Shown here one piece after another: positions 8,627-18,010 of a stretch of DNA of 64,000 nt. The first letter of the stretch is position 1. Each line of letters opens with the position of its first letter. The notes beneath the pieces were generated by a model, which searched no databases, was not told the DNA's origin, and saw nothing but the letters and a program-made list of their open reading frames with translations. Source of the DNA: Leptospira sanjuanensis. Its GTDB lineage: Bacteria > Spirochaetota > Leptospiria > Leptospirales > Leptospiraceae. The stretch spans positions 1,740,001 through 1,804,000 of the forward strand of contig NZ_JAIZBG010000001.1 of NCBI RefSeq assembly GCF_022267325.1, in the 5' to 3' direction. The translations under genes and the position numbers were made by a program.

Positions 8627-9814
8627 CTATCGATTCCGACGGTGCGTTTCGACCGAATCGATAAATTGCGCCGCGCTTTGCGATCGATATTCGCTCGGAG
8701 TCAAACCGGTATGTTTTTGAAAGGCGCGGTTGAACGAAGACTTGGTCCGAAAGCCGACGGAATACGCGATGTCCAAAATGCTTTTGTCCGGTTCGGCGGT
8801 CAAAAGTCGGCAGGCTTCGGAGACTCGGTAGTCGTTGACAAAGACGGAAAAATTCTTTCCTAATTCTTGGTTTAAGAATTCGGAAACCTGGTGCGTGGAA
8901 AGCGCGAGTTCGTCCGCAAGATCCCCGAGTCCGAGATCCTCTTCCCGATAGAGAAAATCCTTTTCCATGAGATGAAGCAGATTCTCTCTTAAGGTCGCGC
9001 GATCGATTCCCACCAAAAGAGAACGCGCGTATTTTTCCCGCGTGGCTTGTGTGACTTCCTGCAACTTTTGAAAGAAGCCGGGATATCGATGTCCGATCAC
9101 ATAAGCCGCGCACAGAGCGATGCCCATTCCCCCCGACGTGAATACGAGAAAGTCCGGCGTTTTGGTAATGAAAAAGAGCGCCCCCAGCGTTAGATGAAAC
9201 AAAGACATGACCACCAAAAAGGAAAGAATTCTCGCAGTCGGTTCCGATTTCCAAATCTCCCATCTCCAAAGATCTCGGGAACTTTTGAGAACGAGAAAAA
9301 CGTAAAAGCCGATTCCGATCACCGCGGGCAAAAGAATCCAATCCAACCGGCCGGGAAATACCGCTTCCGTAAACGATCTGCGGATGGTTTCGGAAAGATT
9401 CTCCATCCCGAAAAGAACGACAAAGTAAAGAAGAACTCCTGACACGGGAAAGACGGAATGAAGCAACAGGTCTTGTATCGAATCGAGGAAGGATTCTCCC
9501 GTGCTGGATTTATAAATTCCGTATAAAACAGGGCCGACACCGTACAACGCGGGAATATGAAGCAGAATCAACCAGACAAAGGAAGGATCGGAAGAGGAAA
9601 GGATCGCGATGGAACTTCCTTGGAGGACGGACATCCCGAGAAATAAAGCTCCCAGAAGATAATTGAGTCGGTTTTTATTCGGAAGAACGATCTGACCGAA
9701 AAACATCAGACAACCCAAAGCCGTACCGAAAAGTCCGAATCCGTAAAAGAGAGAAATCAACCATTGGGGAAAATAGAAGGAGGAGGGAAAAGGAAGAAGC
9801 GCAAGCTCAAACAC
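8627..9814 (-). CDS. AraC-type regulator with seven-TM N-terminus
   Basis: 395 aa. Seven hydrophobic segments fill residues about 15-245, followed by a short linker. The C-terminus is a classic AraC/XylS double helix-turn-helix: LADELALSTHQVSEFLNQ as the first HTH, and SILDIAYSVGFRTKSSFNRAF with TGLTPSEYR as the second. This makes a membrane-embedded one-component regulator, a type frequent in Leptospira. The longest frame starts with GTG and has no clear SD, so the exact start is uncertain. The desaturase gene immediately downstream is the obvious candidate target, probably on the same transcript. Signal unknown. Confidence 0.88.
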   Translation of the reverse strand: MFELALLPFPSSFYFPQWLISLFYGFGLFGTALGCLMFFGQIVLPNKNRLNYLLGALFLGMSVLQGSSIAILSSSDPSFVWLILLHIPALYGVGPVLYGIYKSSTGESFLDSIQDLLLHSVFPVSGVLLYFVVLFGMENLSETIRRSFTEAVFPGRLDWILLPAVIGIGFYVFLVLKSSRDLWRWEIWKSEPTARILSFLVVMSLFHLTLGALFFITKTPDFLVFTSGGMGIALCAAYVIGHRYPGFFQKLQEVTQATREKYARSLLVGIDRATLRENLLHLMEKDFLYREEDLGLGDLADELALSTHQVSEFLNQELGKNFSVFVNDYRVSEACRLLTAEPDKSILDIAYSVGFRTKSSFNRAFQKHTGLTPSEYRSQSAAQFIDSVETHRRNR

Positions 9815-9848
9815 AATAGCGAACGCTACAGAGTCGAAGAAGTTCTGT

Positions 9849-9880
9849 CAAGGGAGAAAAGCGGATGCCTTTCTCCCTTG
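9849..9880 (-). terminator. perfect 11-bp hairpin between the RRM and AraC genes
   Basis: CAAGGGAGAAA and TTTCTCCCTTG form an 11-bp stem with a 10-base loop just after the RRM stop. There is no real T-tract on the minus strand after the stem. It may end the RRM transcript inefficiently or act as a regulatory hairpin or operator ahead of the AraC gene. Confidence 0.5.
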
Positions 9881-9887
9881 TCAAAGA

Positions 9888-10163
9888 TCAATATCTGGAT
9901 CTGGATTTTTCCGGGAAAGGTTTTTTAGGAAGCGCTTCGTTGACTTTGATTTCTCTTCCACGGATTTGTGTTCCGTTTAAGCCGTCAATTGCAGCGGTTC
10001 CTTCGTCTTTGTTCGCCATTTCCACAAATGCTAATCCCCGGGATTTGCCGGAAAGTTTATCGGTGATGATGCGTACAGAGGTTACTTCTCCAAAAGACTC
10101 GAAAGCTTTACGGAGATCGTCTTCGGTTGCCTGATAGGCGAGGTTGCCTATATAAATGTTCAT
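9888..10163 (-). CDS. RRM-type RNA-binding protein
   Basis: A 91-aa single RNA-recognition motif, the full length of the bacterial Rbp family. RNP2 is IYIGNL at residues 3-8. RNP1 is SRGLAFVEM at about residues 43-51, matching K/R-G-F/Y-A/G-F-V-x-F with Leu and Met substitutions. A short basic tail ends KSRSRY. Such proteins in cyanobacteria and other bacteria bind U-rich RNA and are often cold-induced. The gene has an unusually long leader whose sequence can pair with its own SD (separate entry), suggesting post-transcriptional control. It stands alone. Confidence 0.92.
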   Translation of the reverse strand: MNIYIGNLAYQATEDDLRKAFESFGEVTSVRIITDKLSGKSRGLAFVEMANKDEGTAAIDGLNGTQIRGREIKVNEALPKKPFPEKSRSRY

Positions 10164-10328
10164 GAGAAAGGGTCCTTACAAAAAATTACTGGCTTCTAAA
10201 ACCGAATAGAAGCTAAGGCGAGACCAATCCATCATCGGTGTATGGGAGAGAGAAAGGACCTTTCCTGGTTGCTCTATTGTTCAAAAGTTCTCAACTGACC
10301 CGGGAAAAGGCAGCTAAAGATTCCAGTC
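10164..10328 (-). promoter_or_regulatory. structured 5' leader of the RRM gene
   Basis: Leader of roughly 165 bases below a candidate promoter. The SD AAGGA lies nine bases before the ATG. The segment at 10166-10177, which contains it, can pair with 10254-10264 with one bulged base. Between them GCTTCTA (10192-10198) and TAGAAGC (10207-10213) make a second hairpin. Pairing would hide the SD. This is seen in sequence; the regulatory effect (temperature or autoregulation) is inference. Confidence 0.5.
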
Positions 10329-10334
10329 GCGCTT

Positions 10335-10362
10335 AGGGTATTCATAGTCAAAAAATTGTCAA
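10335..10362 (-). promoter_or_regulatory. sigma70-type promoter candidate for the RRM gene
   Basis: On the minus strand a perfect TTGACA is followed 16 bases later by TACCCT (TAxxxT matches the -10 frame). Transcription would start near 10328. Confidence 0.45.
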
Positions 10363-10563
10363 GAAAAACTCATATTTTGCGAAATCACTCTTAGAAAAAC
10401 CGAATCGAGATACGATTTTTGCGTAGTAACGTGGCAAAATTGTTCTATGTCTCTTGTATACATGAGTAAAAGCTCTCTTTTGAAATATAAGGATTCTTTG
10501 ATCTTTCAAAACGAATGCCGATTTATCATTCGAATTCTTTGGAAAACAAAGAAATTGCCTGCG

Positions 10564-10597
10564 AAATTTTAAATATCAATTGATATATTTAAAATTT
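10564..10597. repeat. 34-bp AT-rich near-palindrome
   Basis: AAATTTTAAATATCAA abuts TTGATATATTTAAAATTT. The arms are complementary except for a two-base AT insertion in the right arm. It lies about 125 bases before the giant lipoprotein gene and could be an operator or a cruciform-forming site. Confidence 0.6.
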
Positions 10598-10642
10598 AGA
10601 AAAACCTCTTTCTTCTTTTTTGAATTTTTTTACCGATTCAGA

Positions 10643-10664
10643 CGGAATATAAGCCCGAAATAAG
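10643..10664 (+). promoter_or_regulatory. shared upstream motif, copy 1
   Basis: CGGAATATAAG followed two bases later by CGAAATAAG. It matches a second copy before the next giant lipoprotein gene at 19 of 22 positions. It contains TATAAG, usable as a -10 box, but no TTGACA-like -35. It ends 57 bases before the ATG. Confidence 0.5.
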
Positions 10665-10721
10665 GGAACTATATCTGTTGGCCTTATTCTTTCCTTTCGG
10701 ATTTGAAATGGAGAATTGGAA

Positions 10722-13700
10722 ATGAAAGGCTTCGTTTGGAAATGGATGACGGTTTTAGCGATCGGGTTTGAACTTCTTTCCTGCAAACCGGATGAGAAAA
10801 AATTCGACGCTCTTACGTTCTATGATAATATCACGAGCGACGGCGGGTTGCGTTTGTTCAATCTGTTGGACGACTATCCTTCCTTGAAGGCGGGATTTCA
10901 AAGTCTCCAACCGGAACAGTTCAACCTCCGTTTGGACAGTTCGATGCGCAAACCCTCGCGCAAGGACATCACCGGTTTCTTGCGGGTATCTTCGGACATG
11001 TTCTTAAAACCCGAGGCTCGGGTCCGCGAATCCCTTCTCAAAGCGAACACACTCATTCATCGTTTGAAAGAAGCCCCTTCCGGCGCTTTCGAAGGAGTTC
11101 TTCCTTGGCTGGAACGAATCCGAAAATATCCGGGAAAGGTGGTTCGGAATCTTTCGCCGATCAGCCAAGCCGCGCTCATCTATCTCTACAAAACATACAA
11201 CGCTTCGGAAACGGAAATCAAATACAGAGAGTTAGCAAACGCCCTGAAAGATCCGGATATGATCGAGTTGTTTCAAGATTTGGAAACCGTTCTTCATAAG
11301 TCTTTGGTTTTAAATGCGAACGCTAGATCCGGAGTGGAATCCATTCTCAAAGGAATGATCGATCCAACTTTGAGCGGGGACAGAGTTCTCAAAACACAGA
11401 TGATCAATCTCATCGCCGAAGTGGGAAACTCGTTTCAGCAAAGAGCGGGTTTCAGCGATTTCAAATCCTCCGATACGGCTCTTAAGGATCTCATCGTTAA
11501 TTTAGAAAAGTATTATACACCCGGAGGAAGCGTTCACGATTCTTCCGGAATCGACGATTACCGGGACGCGAACTATCCTTCCGATTTTTCCGTCGTGATG
11601 ACGGAAGCGTTTCGATATCTTCGGCCCATGCTCGGAGCCGGAGGAGCCTATACGAAAAATCCAAACGTGCTTTTAGGGAAGGAACTGAGTAAAAACCTTT
11701 TTAACCTGGGCTTTCCCACGGAAGCGGAGAATGTCGATTTTTCTCTGAGAGAATTGATCCGTCTGGATTATCTGGGAAGAGACCGCGCGTATGGAGGATT
11801 CGAATACAAAATCTCGGCGCTGGAACAGTTGATGTTTCTCCTAACGCTTGCGGATACGTACGGCTTTCGCTGGGAGAACCCAAGCGATAGCACGATCATG
11901 AGTTTGGAACCGAACGGTTCGGTGAACGGCGGCCCGATGACCGACGGAGTTTTGACCGTAGGCGACAGCATCTATGCGCTCGGTTCCGCGATGACCGGAA
12001 ACTTAGGAGTCAAAGCTTTCTTAAACCAGAGCGCGAACGACGGAGCCGTCTATCGGAACGGAGACGCGACAACTCCGATTCCGTTTACGATGGGAATCAA
12101 CACTCCTACCTTGGCTCTTCTCGAATCTCCCGATCCGTCCGTGGTTCCCGCCGCGAACGATCCCGTGTTTACCAAAACGATACCGTTTATGATGAAGCTC
12201 ATCGTGAACGTGGTTCTTTCCGGCGGCGGTCCTTACTACAATAAGAACCGAAGAGACGAAGCGGGAAATATTTACACGATCGACGGTAAACCGTACATCG
12301 ATTCCAACGGAAACGATCTCATCTATAAATCTTCCTGGTCCAGTTCCGATTATCGAATCAAGGTTTCGGACACGGGAAGCGGAACTTGCACCGCGGGAAG
12401 TCTTTGTCGCTGGGTGGGACCGGGTGGAAGAGAGTCTAACGCGAGTTATCTGAACAATCAATTTACGCAGGTCGCGTCCGGCGTGAACGCAAGCGGAACG
12501 AAAGGATGGAGCATTCCGATTTGGGAAATCGCGAAAACTTCCAGCGAGCGCGCTCTGGAAACGGACGAAGAAGTTCTTTATAAGAATTTTCAGTGGCTTC
12601 TTTCCGAAAAAAGAATGGTCGCGGTGATTCCTTTGCGCGCTTCTCTCGGACCGGGAGTTCCTTATAAGATGGCCGCGTTTGTTACCGTGATCGCGAACGG
12701 ACTCAAAGGATTGATGGGAGCCAAACCTCAGTTTCAAGACGGAAGCGGCTGTGCGAGTAAACAAAACGGAAAGTGGAACGTTCTCGGTTCGTTGTGGAAA
12801 CCGGGCTGCGCTACTTCAACGCAGCCGAACTTTCGCGTTGCGGGGACGCAGGTGTTGGAGGAGAATTTTTCCTCTCTTCCGGGAGACAGTATGTTCTTTC
12901 TCGAAGCCTGGGATTACGGAACGAGCGGAACGAGTTCGATCACGTTCAACAGTCTCGGAGATTCCAACGTTTACAATATCTTTTATCCGCCGAGTTCCCA
13001 ATACGGGGTTCTGCCTCCGGTATTCGCATTCAATTTTCCTGTTATGGAACGCCTTTCGTTTTTAACGGCGGATGCGGTATCGCCTTCTCAAGTGAATGCT
13101 TACTGGGACAAACGAAACAAACTTCTTCCCTTGATCGTATCCCTTGCAAAAACTCTAACGGATCAATCCGATTCGGCGAACAATAAGAATCCGTTTCAAC
13201 TTTTGACCGGACTCAGCGCTGCGTTGACGCGACCGCTCTTGACACAAACCACCGATCTCGAAACGAATTCGGGAGGAAGAACGATCACGGTCGTTAAGAC
13301 CGCGCTTCCCAACGGAAAATTCAGGAACCGTTTTGCGGGACCGGAAGAATATCTCTTTCGTCAAAGCGATCCGATCACGGAAGAACCCATTCGCAGTCCT
13401 TTGTCCGTGTTGATCGAAAAGGAAAGGGGATTTCAAGACGGACTTTTGAACCTTGTGTCCAAGACAAAACTTTTGACTCATCTGGTTCACATGCTTGCGG
13501 AAATGGGAAGACCGAGCCGCCAACCGGGGGCGGATCTTTTCTTTGCGGGTCTTGCTTCCGTTGCGGGTGAAATCAAACTTACATCGGAAACTCCGACCTC
13601 CGTTCAGTTCAACCTGCAGACGTATTTGGAAAAACTCGGAACCGATCTCGCTGCGTATCCCGATACAAGACCGGCGAACGTGTATGATCCTCTTTGGGAC

Positions 13701-14270
13701 GATATGGGAGTGGTCGCGGTTCGATTGAGGGATTATCTTTCCCGTGATTCGGTGTATTCCTTGATTCCGATGTTCGACTTTTCAATGGATTTGGTTTTGG
13801 ACGTAACACCGTCTCAGACGGAGATCGTACATGTTCTCAACTTGCTCGGATCGATCTTTCAAAATTCGTCCGGCAATCGAGACTATCTCGTAACGAATCT
13901 TTTGACTTCCGACACGCCCGCGTTGATCGAAGTCTCCGCCGTTTACGGAAGGTGCGTCAATGGAGTACTCATGGGACTTTCCTTAACGGGAGAATTCTTC
14001 AGTTATCTCGAAGCGGACATGAACACTCCGTATACGATCCGCGAGATCTTCGACGATTTGGATCGATTGACCGTATCGGATATGGTTCAAAGCCGATCGG
14101 GAAACCGTTCGCTTCTTTATACTGCGGGAGTTCTGATGAATCTGTTTGCGGACATCACGGAAAAGGGAAGAAAGCCGTTTCCGGACGGAACCGTGTTCTG
14201 GGACAGATTCAACAAGAACGAGGATTCGACGACATATTGGGACAATCTCACTTCGATCTTTAGCCGTTAA
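10722..14270 (+). CDS. giant lipoprotein of unknown function, paralogous context 1
   Basis: About 1,182 aa. A lipoprotein signal of normal length (MKGFVWKWM, hydrophobic core, FELLSC) puts the acylated residue at Cys21, followed by KPDEKK. I chose the ATG with GGAG at eight bases over a TTG two codons upstream. The mature part has no transmembrane stretch and no domain I recognise. It is rich in Leu-helical segments at the N-terminus (residues 60-230), then Gly/Ser/Asn-rich loops (about 380-720), then mixed helices. Cys pairs occur around SGTCTAGSLCRW and SGCASKQN. The next gene is of the same size class, has a similar leader motif and is also a lipoprotein, so they likely form a co-regulated pair. 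A surface or periplasmic role is inferred. Confidence 0.8.
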   Translation: MKGFVWKWMTVLAIGFELLSCKPDEKKFDALTFYDNITSDGGLRLFNLLDDYPSLKAGFQSLQPEQFNLRLDSSMRKPSRKDITGFLRVSSDMFLKPEARVRESLLKANTLIHRLKEAPSGAFEGVLPWLERIRKYPGKVVRNLSPISQAALIYLYKTYNASETEIKYRELANALKDPDMIELFQDLETVLHKSLVLNANARSGVESILKGMIDPTLSGDRVLKTQMINLIAEVGNSFQQRAGFSDFKSSDTALKDLIVNLEKYYTPGGSVHDSSGIDDYRDANYPSDFSVVMTEAFRYLRPMLGAGGAYTKNPNVLLGKELSKNLFNLGFPTEAENVDFSLRELIRLDYLGRDRAYGGFEYKISALEQLMFLLTLADTYGFRWENPSDSTIMSLEPNGSVNGGPMTDGVLTVGDSIYALGSAMTGNLGVKAFLNQSANDGAVYRNGDATTPIPFTMGINTPTLALLESPDPSVVPAANDPVFTKTIPFMMKLIVNVVLSGGGPYYNKNRRDEAGNIYTIDGKPYIDSNGNDLIYKSSWSSSDYRIKVSDTGSGTCTAGSLCRWVGPGGRESNASYLNNQFTQVASGVNASGTKGWSIPIWEIAKTSSERALETDEEVLYKNFQWLLSEKRMVAVIPLRASLGPGVPYKMAAFVTVIANGLKGLMGAKPQFQDGSGCASKQNGKWNVLGSLWKPGCATSTQPNFRVAGTQVLEENFSSLPGDSMFFLEAWDYGTSGTSSITFNSLGDSNVYNIFYPPSSQYGVLPPVFAFNFPVMERLSFLTADAVSPSQVNAYWDKRNKLLPLIVSLAKTLTDQSDSANNKNPFQLLTGLSAALTRPLLTQTTDLETNSGGRTITVVKTALPNGKFRNRFAGPEEYLFRQSDPITEEPIRSPLSVLIEKERGFQDGLLNLVSKTKLLTHLVHMLAEMGRPSRQPGADLFFAGLASVAGEIKLTSETPTSVQFNLQTYLEKLGTDLAAYPDTRPANVYDPLWDDMGVVAVRLRDYLSRDSVYSLIPMFDFSMDLVLDVTPSQTEIVHVLNLLGSIFQNSSGNRDYLVTNLLTSDTPALIEVSAVYGRCVNGVLMGLSLTGEFFSYLEADMNTPYTIREIFDDLDRLTVSDMVQSRSGNRSLLYTAGVLMNLFADITEKGRKPFPDGTVFWDRFNKNEDSTTYWDNLTSIFSR

Positions 14271-14344
14271 TCGTAACCCTCAAGTCTCTAACTCTAAAAG
14301 CCGCTTTGCATCGTTCGATCCAAAACGATGCAAACAATTCGAAC

Positions 14345-14374
14345 GCCGGTTGAAGTTCCAACCGGCTTTTTTTT
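14345..14374 (+). terminator. strong rho-independent terminator
   Basis: GCCGGTTG and CAACCGGC form an 8-bp GC-rich stem with a 6-base loop, followed directly by eight T. It closes the first giant lipoprotein gene. The surrounding 350-base gap holds nothing else except the shared motif and a TTCGAA-CA-TTCGAA dyad at 14507-14520. Confidence 0.92.
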
Positions 14375-14528
14375 AATGCGAAGAAGCCCGCGTTTTTTTT
14401 GGATCGGAGCCGGAATGGAAGTGTGATTTTTCGGGCAGGAAGATTTGCGGTATTCAGTTTCACTCATCCCTTTTTAAAAAACAATCGTTAGAAAAAGGTT
14501 TTTTTATTCGAACATTCGAAAAAAAATC

Positions 14529-14550
14529 CGGAATATAAGTACGAGATAAG
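14529..14550 (+). promoter_or_regulatory. shared upstream motif, copy 2
   Basis: CGGAATATAAG followed two bases later by CGAGATAAG, nearly identical to the copy before the preceding giant lipoprotein gene. It ends 74 bases before the chosen ATG and is immediately preceded by an A/T-rich TTCGAA dyad. Confidence 0.5.
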
Positions 14551-14624
14551 TATGAAATCGGACGGGATTCGTATTCTTACCCCTGTTTTTAAAAAGAAAA
14601 AAGTGGAATAGGAAGGGAATGCAG

Positions 14625-17600
14625 ATGCTCAATCAAAGAATCAAATGGATTTCAACCGTATTGTTTCTCTGTTGGCTCACGGTCGATTGCTCGGATAAAA
14701 AGAAAGATTCCGGCTTTGATCTGATGGCGTTATTCGACTTAGGAAGTCCGTCCGGCGGAGAAGTTTCGAACAATTCCGTCATTCCTCCCTACAACAACGT
14801 GGACAATAACGTCGCCACTCTTCCGGTAAATTTTGGAAACGCCGGACCGCAGGCGCATCTCTTTATCAATTCGTACGAAAACGTAAACCGGTATAAGGAT
14901 CTGGAAATCCAGTTTTCCAAACCGATGAACCGCGCGCTCACCGAAGCGAGCATAACGTTGACCGGAACTTCCGGACCTTTGGCCGGTCCGGGGATCGGTG
15001 TGGAATTTTACTGGGCCAGCGAACAAAGACTGATCCTCAATCCGTACCGCGAACTCAAACCCGGAGAAAAATACACGCTCAACATCAGTCAAGACGCGCT
15101 CACGGTTTCGAATAAACCGCTTCTTCCTTACAGCCAGGAATTTAAAACGACATTGAATTACTCTCTGAACAACTCGATCGTGCAGGGTGCGATGAGCAAG
15201 GCGCTCAACGGGACCGACGATATTTCTCTGGATACGTCCGCGAACGTCACCGTCAATTCAGCGTTTCAAAATCCGGTCGCGGGGGAGAATTACATCGATT
15301 CGATTTATCTCCGAAAAAGCGGAAGCGGGTCTTCGGTAAAACTTTGTCCGAGCGCTCTTCCCGGATCGACTTGTACGATGAACGCGATCAGCGTGAATCT
15401 TTCGACTTCTTCCGTGCCGCCTACGATCGGCGGAAACACGTATTATTATGAGATTCAGACCAAGTTCGGTCCGACGTATAAAAAATACTTCAGCTTCAAT
15501 TACGGAAATCTAAACAACGCGAACAATCTTCTTGCAAACATTTCGAACGGAGTGATGGACGAGGCACAGATGCTTCCGTTTTTGGGGAAGGTGATTCAGA
15601 AGTTTACCACCGGAGCGTTCAAGGTGCAGGACGTAAACGGGACTCCGAGAACGTTTCAAGAATTCCTAATAGGATTACCCGATCATTCCAAAAAGAAATT
15701 TTACGATAACGGTCAGTGGAACATCGGAGAAGCTTGTATTCGTCCGGGACAATCCGGTTCTCCTGGAACGAACAAGTTCGACGATTTCAAGAATCAACAA
15801 TTTATATCCGTGTTGGGCGCAAAGCCCGGCGCGGAAGGAAGAGGATACTGTTGGGTTCCTTCTTCCGCATATCCGACATATCCGACTTCGGTAGTGGAGC
15901 CGAAAGGAGCGGAGGATCAGGGAGAATGGGCGTTCGACAAATGGCCGAAAGCGGCCGCGCCTTTCAGCCGTTATAACGCTCCTCTGGAGGATTCGCTCGG
16001 CGCGGCGAGTATGACGATGGACGTATATGTAACCGATATGCGCCTTCCCGCATTTGTGAAGAATGCCTCCGGCACGCAGCTTGGAAACGTAGCCGCCGAC
16101 TTGCGGGTCAATCCGGGAACAGCGAACACCGCGCCCGGACTCGGGCTCGATCTGAGTTCGCGTTATGTGGAAGTGGATCTTTTTATCGTTTCCCGTTATG
16201 AAGACTGGTATACGATCTTTATTTCGCCGGGAACATTGATGTATTTCAAGACGACCGCGCGTTTGAATTGGGATCCGAATGTGGACCCCGGTTTGAACGG
16301 AGGCAACAATCAGCTTCCGAATATTTACTTAACCACTCCTTCTTTGAGAATGGCAAGAGCGAGAAACGTTTTATCGGTCGATGGAACGGGAACCGTTTCG
16401 ATGGCGGTGCGAAGCCCGTTTGCAGTGAACAATACGGTGTTCCCTCTCAATCCGAGCAACGCGGACATCGATTCCGTAACGAATAACTTCTTCGTATTGC
16501 CTTGGTCCAATCCGACCTTTCTTCCGATGGGAATTTATTCCGGCGTGGAAGACACGAAAGACTTTATGTATACCGCTCCGATGGAATATTCCGGATCCAA
16601 CGAAGGCGGGGTGGATAACATTCTTGTTCCTTTGATCGGAAGAGGAACGGTTCAGAATCTAGCGGGCGGAACGGTGCCTTACGTAAAAGGGATCATCACC
16701 CAGTACATGCTAAAAGACATCGTACAAAGAATCGCGCCGAACGTGTTGAATTCCGTGGTCGGCGCGCTTCGGGACGACGGGGTTACGATTCAATTGCCGA
16801 GTTATCTTCCCGAACCGCTCCGTAATTTTCCTTTGACTGTAAAGATGAAGCTCAGAACGGACAGCGTGATCAAACACGACGGAGTGAATAAAGGACTCGT
16901 GAGCAATTTGGATCTTTCCTTTTCGAGCAACTACGTGGACCCGCAGGGAAGAGGACTCAGAAATCAGGCCGCCAAAACGGGAATGATCATCACGAGAAAC
17001 CCCGCGACACCGTTCCCTTCTTCGTATCAGTTTACGCAGAGCAATGCGAATCCGGGATTTCTGTTGTCGCTTCATTCGGATACGATTTCTCAAGCTGCGT
17101 TTCATCTCTGGCAAAGAAGAGGATTGGACATCACGATGAATAAATCCTTCATCGAAACGATCAACAGCTATTCGGGAGGAAATCCTCTCTTTCAATTGAC
17201 CACTACTTTGCTCAAAGCCTCTCCGATCATTACGATCTTAGCGCCGGGGAGAGAAAAACTGCAGGGGTTAAACGGATCGAACGCACTCGCACCGGCCGCA
17301 AAACCTTATGACGATATCGAGATGGTGATGGAACCGGTGCTGGCTCCGAGCGTAAAATTCAAACCGATGACGGGACCGGGAATTCCGAAACTGCGTTTGT
17401 ATTTTACCGAGATGCAGTTGAAGATCGTCGCGAAAAAACCGGCGAGCTGCACGGGACTCACCGGAGCAGAGTTGACGGATTGCGGAGCGGATACGAGGCC
17501 GAACGGATACACATACACGTTAGGCGCGGTTCGGATCAGTTTGGCCGCGGACGCGGAATTCAAATTCATCACTTTCTCCAATCCGAACAACGATCCTAAT

Positions 17601-17981
17601 TTACAAAACTTGAATGCTCTTCAGGTGATTCTTTCCACGAATAATTTGGATTATACGGTTGAAGTTTTGGAAGGAATCGCAAACAATCCTTTCGGACTCG
17701 ATCCGGACGGAATCAACAGTGTGATCGAACCGTTAGTCACTTCGCTCGTGGTGCCTCTTGTCAATAGTATTCTGAAGGAGGTTCCCCTTCCTCCGCAGAT
17801 CAACTTTCCGAAACTGAGACATCCGACGAATAACACCGCGTGTGCGATCAACGCGAGAAGCAACGTGATTCAGTTCTTTACTCTCGCCACGGAGAATACG
17901 TCGGATCCGTATATGTTAGGCGGAATGAGATTCATAGGAGCGGCTGCAAGCGATCCAAGTTCGCTGATCATTTGCCCTTAA
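14625..17981 (+). CDS. giant lipoprotein with N-terminal Ig-like (SbsA/Big_5-type) domain
   Basis: About 1,118 aa. The lipoprotein signal MLNQRIKWIS-hydrophobic-WLTVDC gives acylation at Cys22. The start chosen has GGAAGG at eight bases; an ATG two codons earlier is too close to that SD. Residues about 75-185 resemble the bacterial Ig-like domain of SbsA type: LEIQFSKPMNRALTEASITL, then RLILNPYRELKPGEKYTLNIS. The remainder is Asn/Gly/Pro-rich beta-type sequence with scattered Cys pairs and no enzyme motif. The C-terminus ends SSLIICP. It has its own upstream motif shared with the previous giant lipoprotein gene and is separated from it by a strong terminator, so the two are separate transcripts with common control. 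Function unknown; surface exposure is likely but unproven. Confidence 0.82.
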   Translation: MLNQRIKWISTVLFLCWLTVDCSDKKKDSGFDLMALFDLGSPSGGEVSNNSVIPPYNNVDNNVATLPVNFGNAGPQAHLFINSYENVNRYKDLEIQFSKPMNRALTEASITLTGTSGPLAGPGIGVEFYWASEQRLILNPYRELKPGEKYTLNISQDALTVSNKPLLPYSQEFKTTLNYSLNNSIVQGAMSKALNGTDDISLDTSANVTVNSAFQNPVAGENYIDSIYLRKSGSGSSVKLCPSALPGSTCTMNAISVNLSTSSVPPTIGGNTYYYEIQTKFGPTYKKYFSFNYGNLNNANNLLANISNGVMDEAQMLPFLGKVIQKFTTGAFKVQDVNGTPRTFQEFLIGLPDHSKKKFYDNGQWNIGEACIRPGQSGSPGTNKFDDFKNQQFISVLGAKPGAEGRGYCWVPSSAYPTYPTSVVEPKGAEDQGEWAFDKWPKAAAPFSRYNAPLEDSLGAASMTMDVYVTDMRLPAFVKNASGTQLGNVAADLRVNPGTANTAPGLGLDLSSRYVEVDLFIVSRYEDWYTIFISPGTLMYFKTTARLNWDPNVDPGLNGGNNQLPNIYLTTPSLRMARARNVLSVDGTGTVSMAVRSPFAVNNTVFPLNPSNADIDSVTNNFFVLPWSNPTFLPMGIYSGVEDTKDFMYTAPMEYSGSNEGGVDNILVPLIGRGTVQNLAGGTVPYVKGIITQYMLKDIVQRIAPNVLNSVVGALRDDGVTIQLPSYLPEPLRNFPLTVKMKLRTDSVIKHDGVNKGLVSNLDLSFSSNYVDPQGRGLRNQAAKTGMIITRNPATPFPSSYQFTQSNANPGFLLSLHSDTISQAAFHLWQRRGLDITMNKSFIETINSYSGGNPLFQLTTTLLKASPIITILAPGREKLQGLNGSNALAPAAKPYDDIEMVMEPVLAPSVKFKPMTGPGIPKLRLYFTEMQLKIVAKKPASCTGLTGAELTDCGADTRPNGYTYTLGAVRISLAADAEFKFITFSNPNNDPNLQNLNALQVILSTNNLDYTVEVLEGIANNPFGLDPDGINSVIEPLVTSLVVPLVNSILKEVPLPPQINFPKLRHPTNNTACAINARSNVIQFFTLATENTSDPYMLGGMRFIGAAASDPSSLIICP

Positions 17982-18010
17982 AAAATCATAGCGAATCAAG
18001 TTCGTTACGA

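Larger units (their letters stand above)
10363..10721. other. intergenic region between divergent RRM and giant-lipoprotein genes
   Basis: A+T-rich spacer without a convincing gene. It holds the AT-rich palindrome and the shared CGGAATATAAG motif listed separately, plus the minus-strand RRM promoter at its left edge. GGAG occurs eight bases before the lipoprotein ATG. Confidence 0.7.
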
